Positions 25,553 through 34,444 of a stretch of 64,000 bases of DNA are shown in pieces. The translations under genes were made by a program, and so were the position numbers. The notes beneath the pieces are model-generated. The model was not told where the DNA came from, made no database searches, and saw only the letters and a program-made list of their open reading frames with translations. Location: assembly GCA_947499505.1 (NCBI GenBank), contig CANMOQ010000001.1:1284037-1348036 (forward strand), read 5' to 3'. The first letter of the stretch is position 1; every line of letters starts with the position of its first letter. This DNA comes from an uncultured Erythrobacter sp. Its GTDB lineage: Bacteria > Pseudomonadota > Alphaproteobacteria > Sphingomonadales > Sphingomonadaceae.

Positions 25553-26427
25553 GCAATCTGCCCTAGCAGAGCATCAATCGCAGCGCGCGCTTCCGGCTCG
25601 TCCAGCGTCGGCGCATGGCCCACGCGCGGTACGGTGACGCTCGTCATCGCCGGGTGCTTGGCCGCCATTTTGGAGACCGTCTCTTCCGACAGCAGGTCGG
25701 ACAATTCGCCGCGCACCAAAACCATTGGCACACTGCTCAGGGCTTCAAATGCTGGCCAAAGATCAGGCGGGGCGGCGTTGCCCGGTTCGCTGAACGGCTC
25801 CGCAATGGCCATGTCGTAGTCATAGCTGATCCGGCCATTCTGGCTCACCACCATAGTGCGCTTCGCCATCGCCAACCATTGGTCGAGGTCATAGTCGGGA
25901 AAGGCGACGCTGTGCACGCTTTGCATAGAGCGCGCGGCATGCATCCAAGTGGGATAGCTACGCTGCTGGCCGACATAGCCGCCAATCCGCTCGAGGCCCC
26001 CCGGGTCAATCTCTGGCCCGATATCGTTCAGCAAAGCCGCGGCGATCCGGCTCGCATCTTTGCTCGCCATCATCATCGTCATCAGCCCGCCCATTGAGGT
26101 GCCGATGGCGATGAAGCGCTCAATCCCCTCCTCGCCCAGCAGTTTTTCCACGTCGGCGACATAGGTGGGCGGCGAATAGCTGGCGGAATCGGGCGCATGA
26201 TCGCTCATTCCCCGACCGCGCATTTCCGGCACAATCACACGGTGCGTCGCCGACAAATGCTCAGCCAAGCCTTCAAAATCACGCGCATTTCGGGTCAGGC
26301 CATGCATGCACACAATCGGCGGGCGAGCACCGTCACCGCCCTCACCATCAGGGCCAGCGTAATCGCGGTAATGCAGGGTGAGGCCGTCGCTGCTGGTCCA
26401 GTAGCGGTCCTGGTAAAGGCTCTCCAT
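25549..26427 (-). CDS. Alpha/beta-fold hydrolase
   Basis: A 292-residue serine hydrolase. The oxyanion-loop strand is 'PPIVCMHGLTRNARDFEGL' near residue 37, the nucleophile elbow is GTSMGG near 109, and the acid Asp is in 'VRGELSDLL'. The catalytic His is in 'PRVGHAPTLDEP' near 275. All triad residues are present. It is coupled to the glycosyltransferase by an ATGA overlap, so it may act on the same lipid or glycan; this is a guess. It is divergent from selO. Confidence 0.85.
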   Translation of the reverse strand: MESLYQDRYWTSSDGLTLHYRDYAGPDGEGGDGARPPIVCMHGLTRNARDFEGLAEHLSATHRVIVPEMRGRGMSDHAPDSASYSPPTYVADVEKLLGEEGIERFIAIGTSMGGLMTMMMASKDASRIAAALLNDIGPEIDPGGLERIGGYVGQQRSYPTWMHAARSMQSVHSVAFPDYDLDQWLAMAKRTMVVSQNGRISYDYDMAIAEPFSEPGNAAPPDLWPAFEALSSVPMVLVRGELSDLLSEETVSKMAAKHPAMTSVTVPRVGHAPTLDEPEARAAIDALLGQIA

Positions 26428-26510
26428 GAGCGGGCATTAATCCTTCAAATGCAGTCTTTATTGCCAAGTGGCGCTTGCGCCGCTGGCTGCTTGCGCCCAC
26501 TTATCGCGGT

Positions 26511-27905
26511 ATGCGAGCCGAACCGCAAGCCGCCGATTATCGGCCCGACACCGCGATTGACGCGCTGGCCGATTGGCTGGGCTCTCCGGTGCACCCTGCT
26601 GACTTTCCCAAGACTGAGATACGCTTTCGCAATGATCGCTGGGCGGCGGCGGTTGGATTGGCGGGCTTAAGCGATGATCAATGGGCCGCGCATTTCGCCC
26701 GGTTTGGGTCGCTGGACGGTAACCTCAAGCAGCCGCTCGCGCTAAAATATCACGGGCATCAGTTCCGCAATTACAATCCTGACATTGGCGACGGACGCGG
26801 GTTTTTGGCGGCTCAGCTGCGTGGCAGCGATGGCCGCTTGCTCGATCTGGGGACCAAGGGCACCGGGCCCACCCCCTACAGCCGCAATGGAGACGGGCGG
26901 CTGACGTTGAAAGGCGCCGTGCGCGAAGTGCTGGCGACCGAAATGCTGGAGGCGCTGGGCGTCAACACGTCCAAGACCTTCTCGGTCATTGAGACGGGCG
27001 AGCAGCTATGGCGCGATGATGAGCCTTCGCCCACGCGCTCGGCGGTGATGGTCCGGCTATCGCATTCCCATATCCGCATCGGCACGTTTCAGCGGCTGCT
27101 CGCCCATGAAGAGCCTGAACAAATGCAAGCGCTTATCAGCTATTGCTTGGATCATTTCCCCGGACCAATGCCGCCCGATGATGCGCCCGGACGCGATGAG
27201 CCGGCGATCATCCTGATGCATCAGGTGGTCGAGCGGATGGCTGACCTGGCCGCCAGCTATATGACCAGCGGCTTCGTTCACGGCGTGCTCAACACCGACA
27301 ATATGAATGTGACGGGCGAGAGCTTTGACTATGGCCCATGGCGCTGGCTGCCAACGTGGGATCCGAGCTTTACCGCCGCCTATTTCGATCATGGCGGCCT
27401 CTATGCCTTTGGCCGCCAGCCAGAGGCTTTGCATTGGAATTGCGGGCAATTGGCGGTTGCCCTGCGGTTGGTGGCAGACAGCGAGCCCCTGATCGCGGCG
27501 CTCAATCGCTATGGCGAGCTCTATATGGAGGCGGTCGCGCGCCGTTGGTGCTGGCGCCTAGGCGTGGAGCCGCGCGGCACGGAGGCCGACACTCAGCTTG
27601 TCGCGGCCTGCGAGAAGTCCATGCGCGAGCAGAACGCTCAGCCTGATGCGTTCTTCTTTGCGCATCGCGGCGGGCGCGGAGCCGACGGTGAACTGGCCGA
27701 GGCCTTTTCGGGTTATGAGCAGATCAGCAGTGAGCATTCCTATTGGCGGGGAGACGCCGCGCAAACCATGCTGGTCGACGATGTTGAAGCGATCTGGGCG
27801 GCGATCGACGAGGGCGACGATTGGGGGCCATTCCACGCCAAAATTGCCGCGCTGCGCGAAATGGGCAACGCACATGGCGAAGCGCCTATACCAGCCGGAC
27901 AGTAA
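26511..27905 (+). CDS. selO: Protein adenylyltransferase SelO (YdiU family), C-terminus lacking the Cys motif
   Basis: A 464-residue pseudokinase-fold AMP-transferase. Key segments are 'LDLGTKGTGPTPYSRNGDGR' near residue 112 (flipped nucleotide site), 'LKGAVREVLATEML', 'GFVHGVLNTDNMNVTGESFDYGPW' near 255 (catalytic Asp/Asn) and 'FDHGGLYAFGRQPEALHWN'. SelO AMPylates oxidative-stress proteins. Family proteins normally end in a redox Cys or Sec; here the chain ends 'GEAPIPAGQ' with no Cys in the last 60 residues. The usual 'NP...LRNYLAQ' tail is also missing. The ATG at 26511 was preferred over a TTG at 26475. Confidence 0.9.
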   Translation: MRAEPQAADYRPDTAIDALADWLGSPVHPADFPKTEIRFRNDRWAAAVGLAGLSDDQWAAHFARFGSLDGNLKQPLALKYHGHQFRNYNPDIGDGRGFLAAQLRGSDGRLLDLGTKGTGPTPYSRNGDGRLTLKGAVREVLATEMLEALGVNTSKTFSVIETGEQLWRDDEPSPTRSAVMVRLSHSHIRIGTFQRLLAHEEPEQMQALISYCLDHFPGPMPPDDAPGRDEPAIILMHQVVERMADLAASYMTSGFVHGVLNTDNMNVTGESFDYGPWRWLPTWDPSFTAAYFDHGGLYAFGRQPEALHWNCGQLAVALRLVADSEPLIAALNRYGELYMEAVARRWCWRLGVEPRGTEADTQLVAACEKSMREQNAQPDAFFFAHRGGRGADGELAEAFSGYEQISSEHSYWRGDAAQTMLVDDVEAIWAAIDEGDDWGPFHAKIAALREMGNAHGEAPIPAGQ

Positions 27906-28183
27906 CAGTTTACAACGCTTTCACAGATCCTAACCAAGCCGTTATAAACCATTGATTTCCCGCTAGGTCGTGCTCCGCAAGGCGGCGCATCGACGAATTT
28001 AATCTCTAGGATGCTATCGGCACTGTGCTTGAAATGCGCCTGCCCCCTATCTTTTCGTGAACATTGCAATTAACTGAAGTCACGAGCTTGGGGGAAGCCA
28101 GGGTATCGTGGTGTGAAACGGCATGACAAAAGCCTGACACGGCGCGGTAATGTAAAATCTGGACGTGAGTAAAAGTCTGCAAA

Positions 28184-29596
28184 GTGACTGATAGCACCTA
28201 TACATCATATGCGCCGGCCACGGGCGAGGAAATCTGGAGCGGCGCAGCGAGTGACGTTGATGAGGCGGTAAGCCGCGCTCGGCGAGCATGGCCGGAATGG
28301 GCGGCAACGCCGCTGGCTGTGCGAATTGAGACCATGCGCCGGTTCGTCAATGAAATGCGCATCCGCGCGGATGACATGGCGACCCTGATCGCCAGGGAAA
28401 CCGGCAAACCCATGTGGGAAGCGCGCACCGAAGTTGACGCGGTGATGGGTAAGGTCGAGATTTCAGCCAATGCCTACAGCGAACGCACCGGGCGCAAGCG
28501 CTTAGACAGCGCGCTGCAAGGCACCTCCGCCGTTCGGCACAAGCCCCACGGAGTCATGACCGTGCTGGGCCCCTATAATTTTCCCGCACATCTGCCCAAT
28601 GGCCACATTGTCCCTGCGTTGATCGCAGGCAATGTTATCATCTTTAAGCCCTCGGAAAAGACCCCTGCCGTCGGACAGGCCTTGGTCGATTGCTTCCATG
28701 CGGCTGGTGTTCCGGAGGACGTGCTACAGGTGGTTATCGGCGGGCCTGATGAAGGCAAAGCGCTGGTCGGCCACGGCGGCGTGGACGGCGTGCTGTTCAC
28801 TGGCTCTGCGCAGGTTGGTATTGCGATCAATCGCCGTCTCGCCTCCAACCCAGGCAAGATTGTCGCGCTGGAAATGGGCGGCAACAATCCGCTGGTCGTC
28901 ACCGATACGCCGCTGCTCGCCGATGCAGCCTCGCTGATCGTGCAAAGCGCCTTCACCACCGCCGGGCAAAGATGCACGGCGGCGCGGCGGCTAATCATCA
29001 CTGAAAGCATGTACGATCCGATAATGGAGGAGCTACTGAAGCTCACCAGTAAGCTGATCGTTGATGAGCCCTTTGCTGATCCGCAACCCTTCATGGGCTG
29101 CGTGATCGACAATGATATTGCTGATAAGCTGAACCGCGGCTTTTTGGCTTTGGTCACACAGGGCGGCAAACCTCTAGCGCATTTGAAACGCCCTGATGCG
29201 AAGAAGCCGTTCTTGACCCCAGGTATCATCGACACCACCGAGGTTGAAGATCGCCCGGATATCGAGATGTTCGGCCCGATCCTGCAAGTAATTAAAGTGC
29301 CTGATCTTGATCTCGCCATTGCAGAGGCCAACAACACCCGATTTGGTTTGTCAGCGTCCTTGATTGGCGGCGATCCCGATGACTTCGGCCGGTTCTGGGC
29401 CAATGTCCGGGCAGGGATTATCAATTGGAACCGCCCGACCAATGGGGCATCATCGTCTCAGCCATTTGGCGGAATTGGCCTGTCGGGCAACCACCGTCCA
29501 GCCGCCTTTTATGCGGCGGATTACTGCGCATACCCGGTGGCGAGCACGGAGATGGAGCAGCCACGGGCCAATGTTGCGATTGGTTTGAAGGACTAG
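28184..29596 (+). CDS. astD: N-succinylglutamate 5-semialdehyde dehydrogenase AstD
   Basis: A 470-residue aldehyde dehydrogenase of the AST (arginine succinyltransferase) pathway. It oxidises succinylglutamate semialdehyde with NAD. The catalytic Cys is in 'TAGQRCTAARR' near residue 264 and the general-base Glu in 'ALEMGGNNP' near 230. AstD-like features are 'GPYNFPAHLPNGHIVPAL' and the closing 'GNHRPAAFYAADYC'. The start is a GTG with a weak ribosome binding site. The other ast genes (astA, astB, astC, astE) are not in the neighbourhood. Confidence 0.88.
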   Translation: MTDSTYTSYAPATGEEIWSGAASDVDEAVSRARRAWPEWAATPLAVRIETMRRFVNEMRIRADDMATLIARETGKPMWEARTEVDAVMGKVEISANAYSERTGRKRLDSALQGTSAVRHKPHGVMTVLGPYNFPAHLPNGHIVPALIAGNVIIFKPSEKTPAVGQALVDCFHAAGVPEDVLQVVIGGPDEGKALVGHGGVDGVLFTGSAQVGIAINRRLASNPGKIVALEMGGNNPLVVTDTPLLADAASLIVQSAFTTAGQRCTAARRLIITESMYDPIMEELLKLTSKLIVDEPFADPQPFMGCVIDNDIADKLNRGFLALVTQGGKPLAHLKRPDAKKPFLTPGIIDTTEVEDRPDIEMFGPILQVIKVPDLDLAIAEANNTRFGLSASLIGGDPDDFGRFWANVRAGIINWNRPTNGASSSQPFGGIGLSGNHRPAAFYAADYCAYPVASTEMEQPRANVAIGLKD

Positions 29597-29621
29597 CGCA
29601 AAGGGCCGTCTGCCTGCACAG

Positions 29622-30371
29622 CTATTGCGACGTTTTCCAAAAGATCAGATCGACGACGCGCATCGCATCATTGCCCTCGCGAATATTCACCGCAAGGCGC
29701 GCGTCTTCTGAGCTGCCCGCGAGCGCGAGTTCAGGCTTTGCAAACACATCGGTGTTGAGCTCCGCCCGCCGCGCCAGATTGTAGTGATATAGCAGCACAT
29801 CTTTACCCTCGGCAGCCGTCAGATAAGAGACCGCGCGGATAGAACATTTTTCGTTCTCTGCCCCCGCCGCCGCGCGGACATGACCAAACGGCATCAAGCT
29901 GGCCGCATCATCCAATCGCGCCGCCCAGATAAAACCTGCGCGCAATTGCTTCGCACAGTCTTCGGGCACGTCGTGAGTGAGTGCCATTTGCTCAGCATTG
30001 TGAATGCCAGCCAGCGAAACGCCCTCCTCACTCTCAGTCATATCAGGCAGATCAAGAATCGCCCCGTCTTCGAGCAGCGCAAGCCGCATTTCATCGCGGG
30101 CGCGCCGTGCCATCGCCGCATTGCCCGACAGCACCGGCAGTGCATGGTCCACGCCGGTCGAAAGCGCAGCAGCGGCTTGATTGCGATAGGCCAGGTCTGG
30201 ATCGACCATCAGCGGATCATTCAGCGCGCGGGCAATCACCGGATCGGGCGTCGCCGCGCTCTCTGCGGGCTCAGCCTCTCCCGTGCACGCCGAGAGCGCC
30301 AACACGCCAGGCAGCAGCATTAGAGTGCTAGCCAGGCGTCTTTTGACAGGTGAGAGGCAAAGTGCGCGCAT
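29622..30371 (-). CDS. Exported lipoprotein, unknown function
   Basis: A 249-residue protein with a signal peptide ending in the lipobox LSAC (near residue 30), so it is a predicted lipoprotein. A Glu/Ala-rich linker follows. The mature part is helical, with two internal Cys (EDCAKQL and EKCSIRA) that may pair. The ATG at 30371 is chosen because AAAGG lies six bases before it; longer frames to 30377 and 30452 have no better signal. It has no recognised family. It is convergent with astD and divergent, across the structured gap, from rarD. Confidence 0.65.
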   Translation of the reverse strand: MRALCLSPVKRRLASTLMLLPGVLALSACTGEAEPAESAATPDPVIARALNDPLMVDPDLAYRNQAAAALSTGVDHALPVLSGNAAMARRARDEMRLALLEDGAILDLPDMTESEEGVSLAGIHNAEQMALTHDVPEDCAKQLRAGFIWAARLDDAASLMPFGHVRAAAGAENEKCSIRAVSYLTAAEGKDVLLYHYNLARRAELNTDVFAKPELALAGSSEDARLAVNIREGNDAMRVVDLIFWKTSQ

Positions 30372-30455
30372 CCTCATCCTTTGGCTGATCTTGGTTAATT
30401 TTCGCCTTCCACCGGGCGTTTCGGTGCCCATTTGAGCGATTGTGCCGCCCAAAAT

Positions 30456-30681
30456 GAAAGCGCTCTCAAGCCGCGTGGCAAGAGAGCGCTTTCCGCAGCC
30501 GCAAGCGACCGCGCCGGAGCCATTGGTGGGAATGGCTCAAGTCTATTTCATTTCGGAGTGTGAGGCGTGCCCCCACGCGATACCGCGCTGCGCCTCACAT
30601 GCCCCCGTGCTTTTGCTTGTTCATCTATAGGGTATGAAACCTGAATGACCTGCAACAACACAAGCACTCTTGCAGGTTTTT
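30456..30681 (+). ncRNA. Candidate structured ncRNA or attenuated leader
   Basis: Four perfect stem-loops lie in tandem: 30456-30467 with 30482-30493 (12 pairs, 14-base loop); 30517-30524 with 30531-30538 (8 pairs, 6-base loop); 30559-30567 with 30591-30599 (9 pairs); and 30648-30655 with 30670-30677 (8 pairs), followed by TTTT. The last is a Rho-independent terminator. I recognise no known sRNA or riboswitch core. The 5' end is not determined. It may be an independent small RNA or a leader of rarD, whose ATG is 88 bases downstream. Confidence 0.45.
30648..30681 (+). terminator. Rho-independent terminator in the rarD upstream region
   Basis: ACCTGCAA (30648-30655) pairs with TTGCAGGT (30670-30677) and runs into a five-T stretch. 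The minus strand has no T-tract here, so the terminated transcript runs rightward. Confidence 0.8.
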
Positions 30682-30768
30682 GCGCGGCGCGTTGTAAAAT
30701 GATGCAAACACTTATCCGGCTCGCATTGCTTGCGCGGCAACAGCGAGCGGCCTAGGGGCGGGCCAGTT

Positions 30769-31680
30769 ATGAACGCCACCGATCCAAACCCGGCGCCATC
30801 CGGTCTGCCCGCTGCGTTTGGCGCCTATCTGATGTGGGGGTTCCTGCCGCTCTACCTGCTGCTGGTCGTCAGCGTCCCGGCGTTTGAATTTGTCGGTTGG
30901 CGGATCATCTGGACGGTGCCGCTGTGCCTGATCATTGTCGGCGTGCGCGGCCAGTTTCCCGCCATCAAAGCCGCCCTCGGCAGCGCAAAGGCAGTGGCCA
31001 TGCTGTTCTTGAGTGCAGCACTGATCGCGATCAATTGGCTGGTCTATATCTGGGCCATCCAGGAAGGGCAGGTCTACGCCGCCAGCCTCGGCTATTACCT
31101 CAATCCGTTGATCAATGTGCTGCTCGGCACCCTGTTTCTGGGGGAGCGCCTTACCCGTTGGCAATGGCTCGCGGTGGCGATTGCGGCGAGCGCGGTTGCT
31201 CTGCTGCTGGCCGGAGCCATCACAACCTTTTGGATCAGCCTGAGCCTGGCGATGAGTTTTGCCTTTTACGGCATGGTCCGCAAACAGGTGGCGGTCACTG
31301 CCCTGCCCGGCCTCACTATCGAATCGGCGATCCTGTTCGTCCCAGCTTCCGCCATCGTGATGTGGTATGCGACCAGCCCAGTCGGCTCGGCCTTTGGGCA
31401 AGACTTCTACCTAAGCCTCGCGATCATGGCTGGCGGCGTTGTGACCGCTGTGCCGCTGTTGCTGTTTGCGATTGCCGCGCGGAGGATGCCCTATTCAACG
31501 CTTGGATTTATCCAATATCTCGCGCCGACGATTGTCTTTATCCTCGGGCTGACCGTGTTCGAGCAAGAGCTGCAGCAGGTCCAATTGGGTAGCTTCATTC
31601 TGATCTGGATTGCGATTGCGATCTTTGTTGGCGATCTGATCGCCCGCACGCGCCGCGTCGCTGCGCCGCAGGCCGTTTAG
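30769..31680 (+). CDS. rarD: RarD-type EamA transporter
   Basis: A 303-residue inner-membrane protein of the drug/metabolite transporter superfamily with ten predicted helices. The RarD subgroup is marked by 'GAYLMWGFLPLYLLL' near residue 18, 'AINWLVYIWAIQEGQVYAAS' near 84 and 'GYYLNPLINVLLGTLFLGER' near 105. The late helix pair 'IQYLAPTIVFILGLTVF' fits too. The transported compound is unknown. The ATG at 30769 follows AGGGGC; the upstream GC-rich extension was not used. It converges with pyrC, six bases between stops. Confidence 0.85.
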   Translation: MNATDPNPAPSGLPAAFGAYLMWGFLPLYLLLVVSVPAFEFVGWRIIWTVPLCLIIVGVRGQFPAIKAALGSAKAVAMLFLSAALIAINWLVYIWAIQEGQVYAASLGYYLNPLINVLLGTLFLGERLTRWQWLAVAIAASAVALLLAGAITTFWISLSLAMSFAFYGMVRKQVAVTALPGLTIESAILFVPASAIVMWYATSPVGSAFGQDFYLSLAIMAGGVVTAVPLLLFAIAARRMPYSTLGFIQYLAPTIVFILGLTVFEQELQQVQLGSFILIWIAIAIFVGDLIARTRRVAAPQAV

Positions 31681-31686
31681 CCAGCC

Positions 31687-32727
31687 CTACTCGGCGATCC
31701 GCCAGTTCAACGTCTCGCCCGCATGGAAGGGCACGATTTCCTCGCCCGCCATTGGAATCGAATCCGGCACGGTCACAGGCACGCGCCGCAATGTCATGGT
31801 CTCATCACTAACGGGCAGCTTGTAAAAGCGCGGGCCATTGAGCGAGGCGAAGGCTTCGAAATGCTCCAGCGCGCCCTCCTCCTCAAACACCGCAAGATAG
31901 CTCTCCAGCGCGAATGGCGCGTTGAAAATGCCCGCGCATCCGCAGGCGCTTTCCTTTGCGCTGCGCAAGTGCGGCGCGCTGTCGGTGCCTAGGAAGAACT
32001 TGGGCGAGCCTGAGGTTGCGGCTTTGCGCAGAGCCAGCCGATGCGCCTCGCGCTTTGCCACTGGCAGGCAGTAATTGTGCGGCTGCATCCCGCCGACCAG
32101 CATCGCATTGCGATTGATATGGAGATGCTGCGGCGTGATCGTTGCGGCGACCTGATCGCCTTCGCCCATCACAAAATCCACCGCGTCCGAGGTGGTGATA
32201 TGCTCAAACACAACGCGCAAGTTTGGAAAGTCGCGCACGATGCTGCGCATGTGGCGTTCAATGAATTCGGCTTCGCGGTCGAACACATCGATATGGCTTT
32301 CGGTCACCTCGCCGTGGACGCACAGAACAATGTCCGATGCCTCCATCGCCTCGAGCACGGGATAGATCTTGGCGACATCGCTGACGCCGTGGGCGGAATT
32401 GGTCGTGGCATTGGCGGGATAGAGCTTCGCAGCGGTGAACACGCCCTCTGCCGCGCCGCGCGCCAAGTCTGCCGGATCGGTCCCGTCGGTGAGATAGCAG
32501 GTCATCAGCGGCGTGAACTCTACGCCCGCTGGTACCGCCGTCAAAATCCGATCTCGATAGGCTGCGCCGCTCGCCGTCTCCGTCACCGGCGGTGAGAGAT
32601 TGGGCATCACTATCGCACGGCCAAATTGGCGCGCGGTGTAAGGCACGACCTGCTCCATAATCTCGCCATCGCGAAAATGCAGGTGCCAGTCATCCGGGCG
32701 GCGAATTGTGATGGTGTGTTCGGTCAT
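31687..32727 (-). CDS. pyrC: Dihydroorotase (PyrC type)
   Basis: A 346-residue enzyme that closes carbamoyl-aspartate to dihydroorotate in pyrimidine synthesis. The metal ligands are 'DWHLHFRDG' (His13, His15) near the N-terminus, the carboxylated Lys in '[14 protein letters not shown]', His in 'CVHGEVTE' and 'VFEHITT', and Asp in 'LGTDSAPH'. This is the single-domain type, as in Escherichia coli. A longer frame to 33642 runs antisense through the ATP-grasp gene and was rejected; the family start is the ATG at 32727. pyrE lies elsewhere in the window (51665). Confidence 0.95.
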   Translation of the reverse strand: MTEHTITIRRPDDWHLHFRDGEIMEQVVPYTARQFGRAIVMPNLSPPVTETASGAAYRDRILTAVPAGVEFTPLMTCYLTDGTDPADLARGAAEGVFTAAKLYPANATTNSAHGVSDVAKIYPVLEAMEASDIVLCVHGEVTESHIDVFDREAEFIERHMRSIVRDFPNLRVVFEHITTSDAVDFVMGEGDQVAATITPQHLHINRNAMLVGGMQPHNYCLPVAKREAHRLALRKAATSGSPKFFLGTDSAPHLRSAKESACGCAGIFNAPFALESYLAVFEEEGALEHFEAFASLNGPRFYKLPVSDETMTLRRVPVTVPDSIPMAGEEIVPFHAGETLNWRIAE

Positions 32728-32796
32728 ATTGGCTTTGTGACCTAGCGCCGCATTCAGCCTCTTTCCACCCCGCTTTCGCTCAACTAGGGCCGCGGC

Positions 32797-33714
32797 ATGA
32801 CACCTTCCACACCCACAATCGCATTCCTGGCGTGCGAGACTACTATGCCAGGTAGCGGAGAGCGCCGGGGCGATGCTTACGAATCCGATCTGATGACTGA
32901 TGCGCTTTCCAAAGCGCTCGCCGATCATGGGTTGGAATTGCGCATAGTGGACTGGGAAGCGGACCTTGCCGAATTCGACGGTGTGTCGCTCGCTCTGCTC
33001 GGCTCCAGCTGGAATTATCAGGACAAACCGCAGGAGTTCATCACGAAACTCGATGCCCTTGAGGCGCGCGGTATCCAGCTTTGCAATTCGGCGGAGATCG
33101 TGCGCTGGAATGCGCGCAAAACCTATCTTCGAGAGCTCGCAGACAAAGGCGCGGCGACCATTCCCACAATCTGGCTGGACGATGTGATCGCGGATGACGT
33201 CATGGCGGCAATGGACAGCTTCGGATGCGAAAAATTGGTCGTAAAGCGGCAGATCGGCGCAGGCGCCGAAGGCCAGATGATATTCGCCCGTGATCACATG
33301 CCCGATGCAGGCTGGCGCTTCGGCCATAAGGCGATGCTTCAGCCATTCCTGCCCACAATTCAGAGCGAGGGGGAGTTCTCCTTCATCTTCATCCAGGGGG
33401 AATTGAGCCACGCTCTGCGCAAAAATGCGGCAGAGGGTGAATACCGGATCCAGTCGCTCTATGGCGGGACAGAAAGTGACTATCGTCCGAGCCAAGACGA
33501 AGCCGCTCAGGCGCAGAAAATCATCGCCGCCCTGCCCTTTGACACTCCGCTGTATGCCCGCATCGATATGGTGCGCGGCGAAGATAGCCAGCTCTTGCTT
33601 ATGGAAGCGGAGATGATCGAACCCTATCTCTACCCTGTGCAAGGGCCAGAGCTGGGTCCGCGCATCGCTTCTGCCATTGCCAATCGGCTCGCTGAGAAAG
33701 TCCCCGCATCATGA
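32797..33714 (+). CDS. ATP-grasp ligase-like protein
   Basis: A 305-residue protein with an ATP-grasp fold resembling the glutathione-synthetase and cycloserine-ligase (DcsG) groups. '[13 protein letters not shown]' lies in the N-terminal domain. The nucleotide-binding lysine region is '[15 protein letters not shown]', and '[15 protein letters not shown]' carries the Mg-binding Glu/Asn-type site. It should join a carboxylate to an amine, but the substrate is unknown. The next gene, ygfZ-like, overlaps its stop by four bases. It is divergent from pyrC with 69 bases between starts. Confidence 0.82.
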   Translation: MTPSTPTIAFLACETTMPGSGERRGDAYESDLMTDALSKALADHGLELRIVDWEADLAEFDGVSLALLGSSWNYQDKPQEFITKLDALEARGIQLCNSAEIVRWNARKTYLRELADKGAATIPTIWLDDVIADDVMAAMDSFGCEKLVVKRQIGAGAEGQMIFARDHMPDAGWRFGHKAMLQPFLPTIQSEGEFSFIFIQGELSHALRKNAAEGEYRIQSLYGGTESDYRPSQDEAAQAQKIIAALPFDTPLYARIDMVRGEDSQLLLMEAEMIEPYLYPVQGPELGPRIASAIANRLAEKVPAS

Positions 33715-34442
33715 CCGCAACCCGCCTTAACGACCGCGCGATTGTTCGCCTCGCCCCAACCGAGGCGGGAGAGGACGTGGCGGAGTTTCTGCAAGGCCTG
33801 GTGACGAATGATGTGAGCGGCGATCTGCCCGTCTATGCCGCTTTGCTGTCGGCGCAGGGCAAAACCATGTTCGATTTTTTCGTCTGGCCCGGAGAAGACG
33901 GCGCGCTGCTGCTCGATTGCGAGGCCGACGCTGCCGCTGAACTCGCCAAACGCCTCAGCCTCTACCGCCTGCGCCGCAAGATCGACATTGCCCGCGACGA
34001 AAGCGTAGCGGTGTATTGGAGCGCCGAGGGCGATGAAGGCGCGCCCGACCCGCGCCTACCCGAGCTTGGCCAGCGTTGGTTGGCGCCCGCGGGGGGCAGC
34101 GACGAAGCTGCAAACGCAGCCTATCTCGCCCATCGCCTATCCTGTGGTGTGCCCGAAGGTCGCGCAGAGATCAGCGATATCTTGTGGCTGGAGGCGAACG
34201 CGGTTGAGCTGAACGGGGTGAGTTTTGAGAAGGGTTGCTACATCGGGCAGGAAAACACCGCCCGGATGAATTGGCGGCAAAAGGTTAACAGGCGGCTGGT
34301 TGTGGTACCGCTTGGCCAATCGCAAGAGAAACGCCGCAAGGCCGCCCATGCTGACCTGGGATTCGCCATCGATCACCTGCGCGTGGCGGATTTGGATGCG
34401 AATGCCCTGCCGGATTGGCAGCGCGGCGCGCTCAGCGAATAG
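33711..34442 (+). CDS. ygfZ: YgfZ/GcvT-like folate-binding protein
   Basis: A 243-residue protein of the YgfZ family, which helps build or repair certain Fe-S enzymes in a folate-dependent way. The signature K-G-C-Y-x-G-Q-E is present as KGCYIGQE near residue 177. The N-terminal 'FLQGLVTNDV' and 'ALLSAQGKTMFDFFVW' are also standard. It overlaps the ATP-grasp gene by ATGA and should be translationally coupled with it. It converges with the TetR gene, two bases between stops. Confidence 0.9.
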   Translation: MTATRLNDRAIVRLAPTEAGEDVAEFLQGLVTNDVSGDLPVYAALLSAQGKTMFDFFVWPGEDGALLLDCEADAAAELAKRLSLYRLRRKIDIARDESVAVYWSAEGDEGAPDPRLPELGQRWLAPAGGSDEAANAAYLAHRLSCGVPEGRAEISDILWLEANAVELNGVSFEKGCYIGQENTARMNWRQKVNRRLVVVPLGQSQEKRRKAAHADLGFAIDHLRVADLDANALPDWQRGALSE

Positions 34443-34444
34443 CC

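Larger units (their letters stand above)
30372..30768. other. Intergenic region with four stem-loops
   Basis: The 397 bases between two divergent genes hold no supported coding frame. They contain four perfect inverted repeats, the last being a plus-strand terminator (30648-30681). A plus-strand terminator upstream of a plus-strand gene implies a separate short transcript or an attenuated leader. A 62-codon frame at 30442-30630 was considered and rejected. Confidence 0.6.

Noticed and set aside
30442..30630. 62-codon plus-strand frame
   Set aside because: It runs through three perfect stem-loops, has no ribosome binding site and its composition looks random.
32728..33642. Long minus-strand extension of the pyrC frame
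   Set aside because: It lies antisense to the ATP-grasp gene, whose product has clear motifs; dihydroorotase normally starts at the ATG at 32727.
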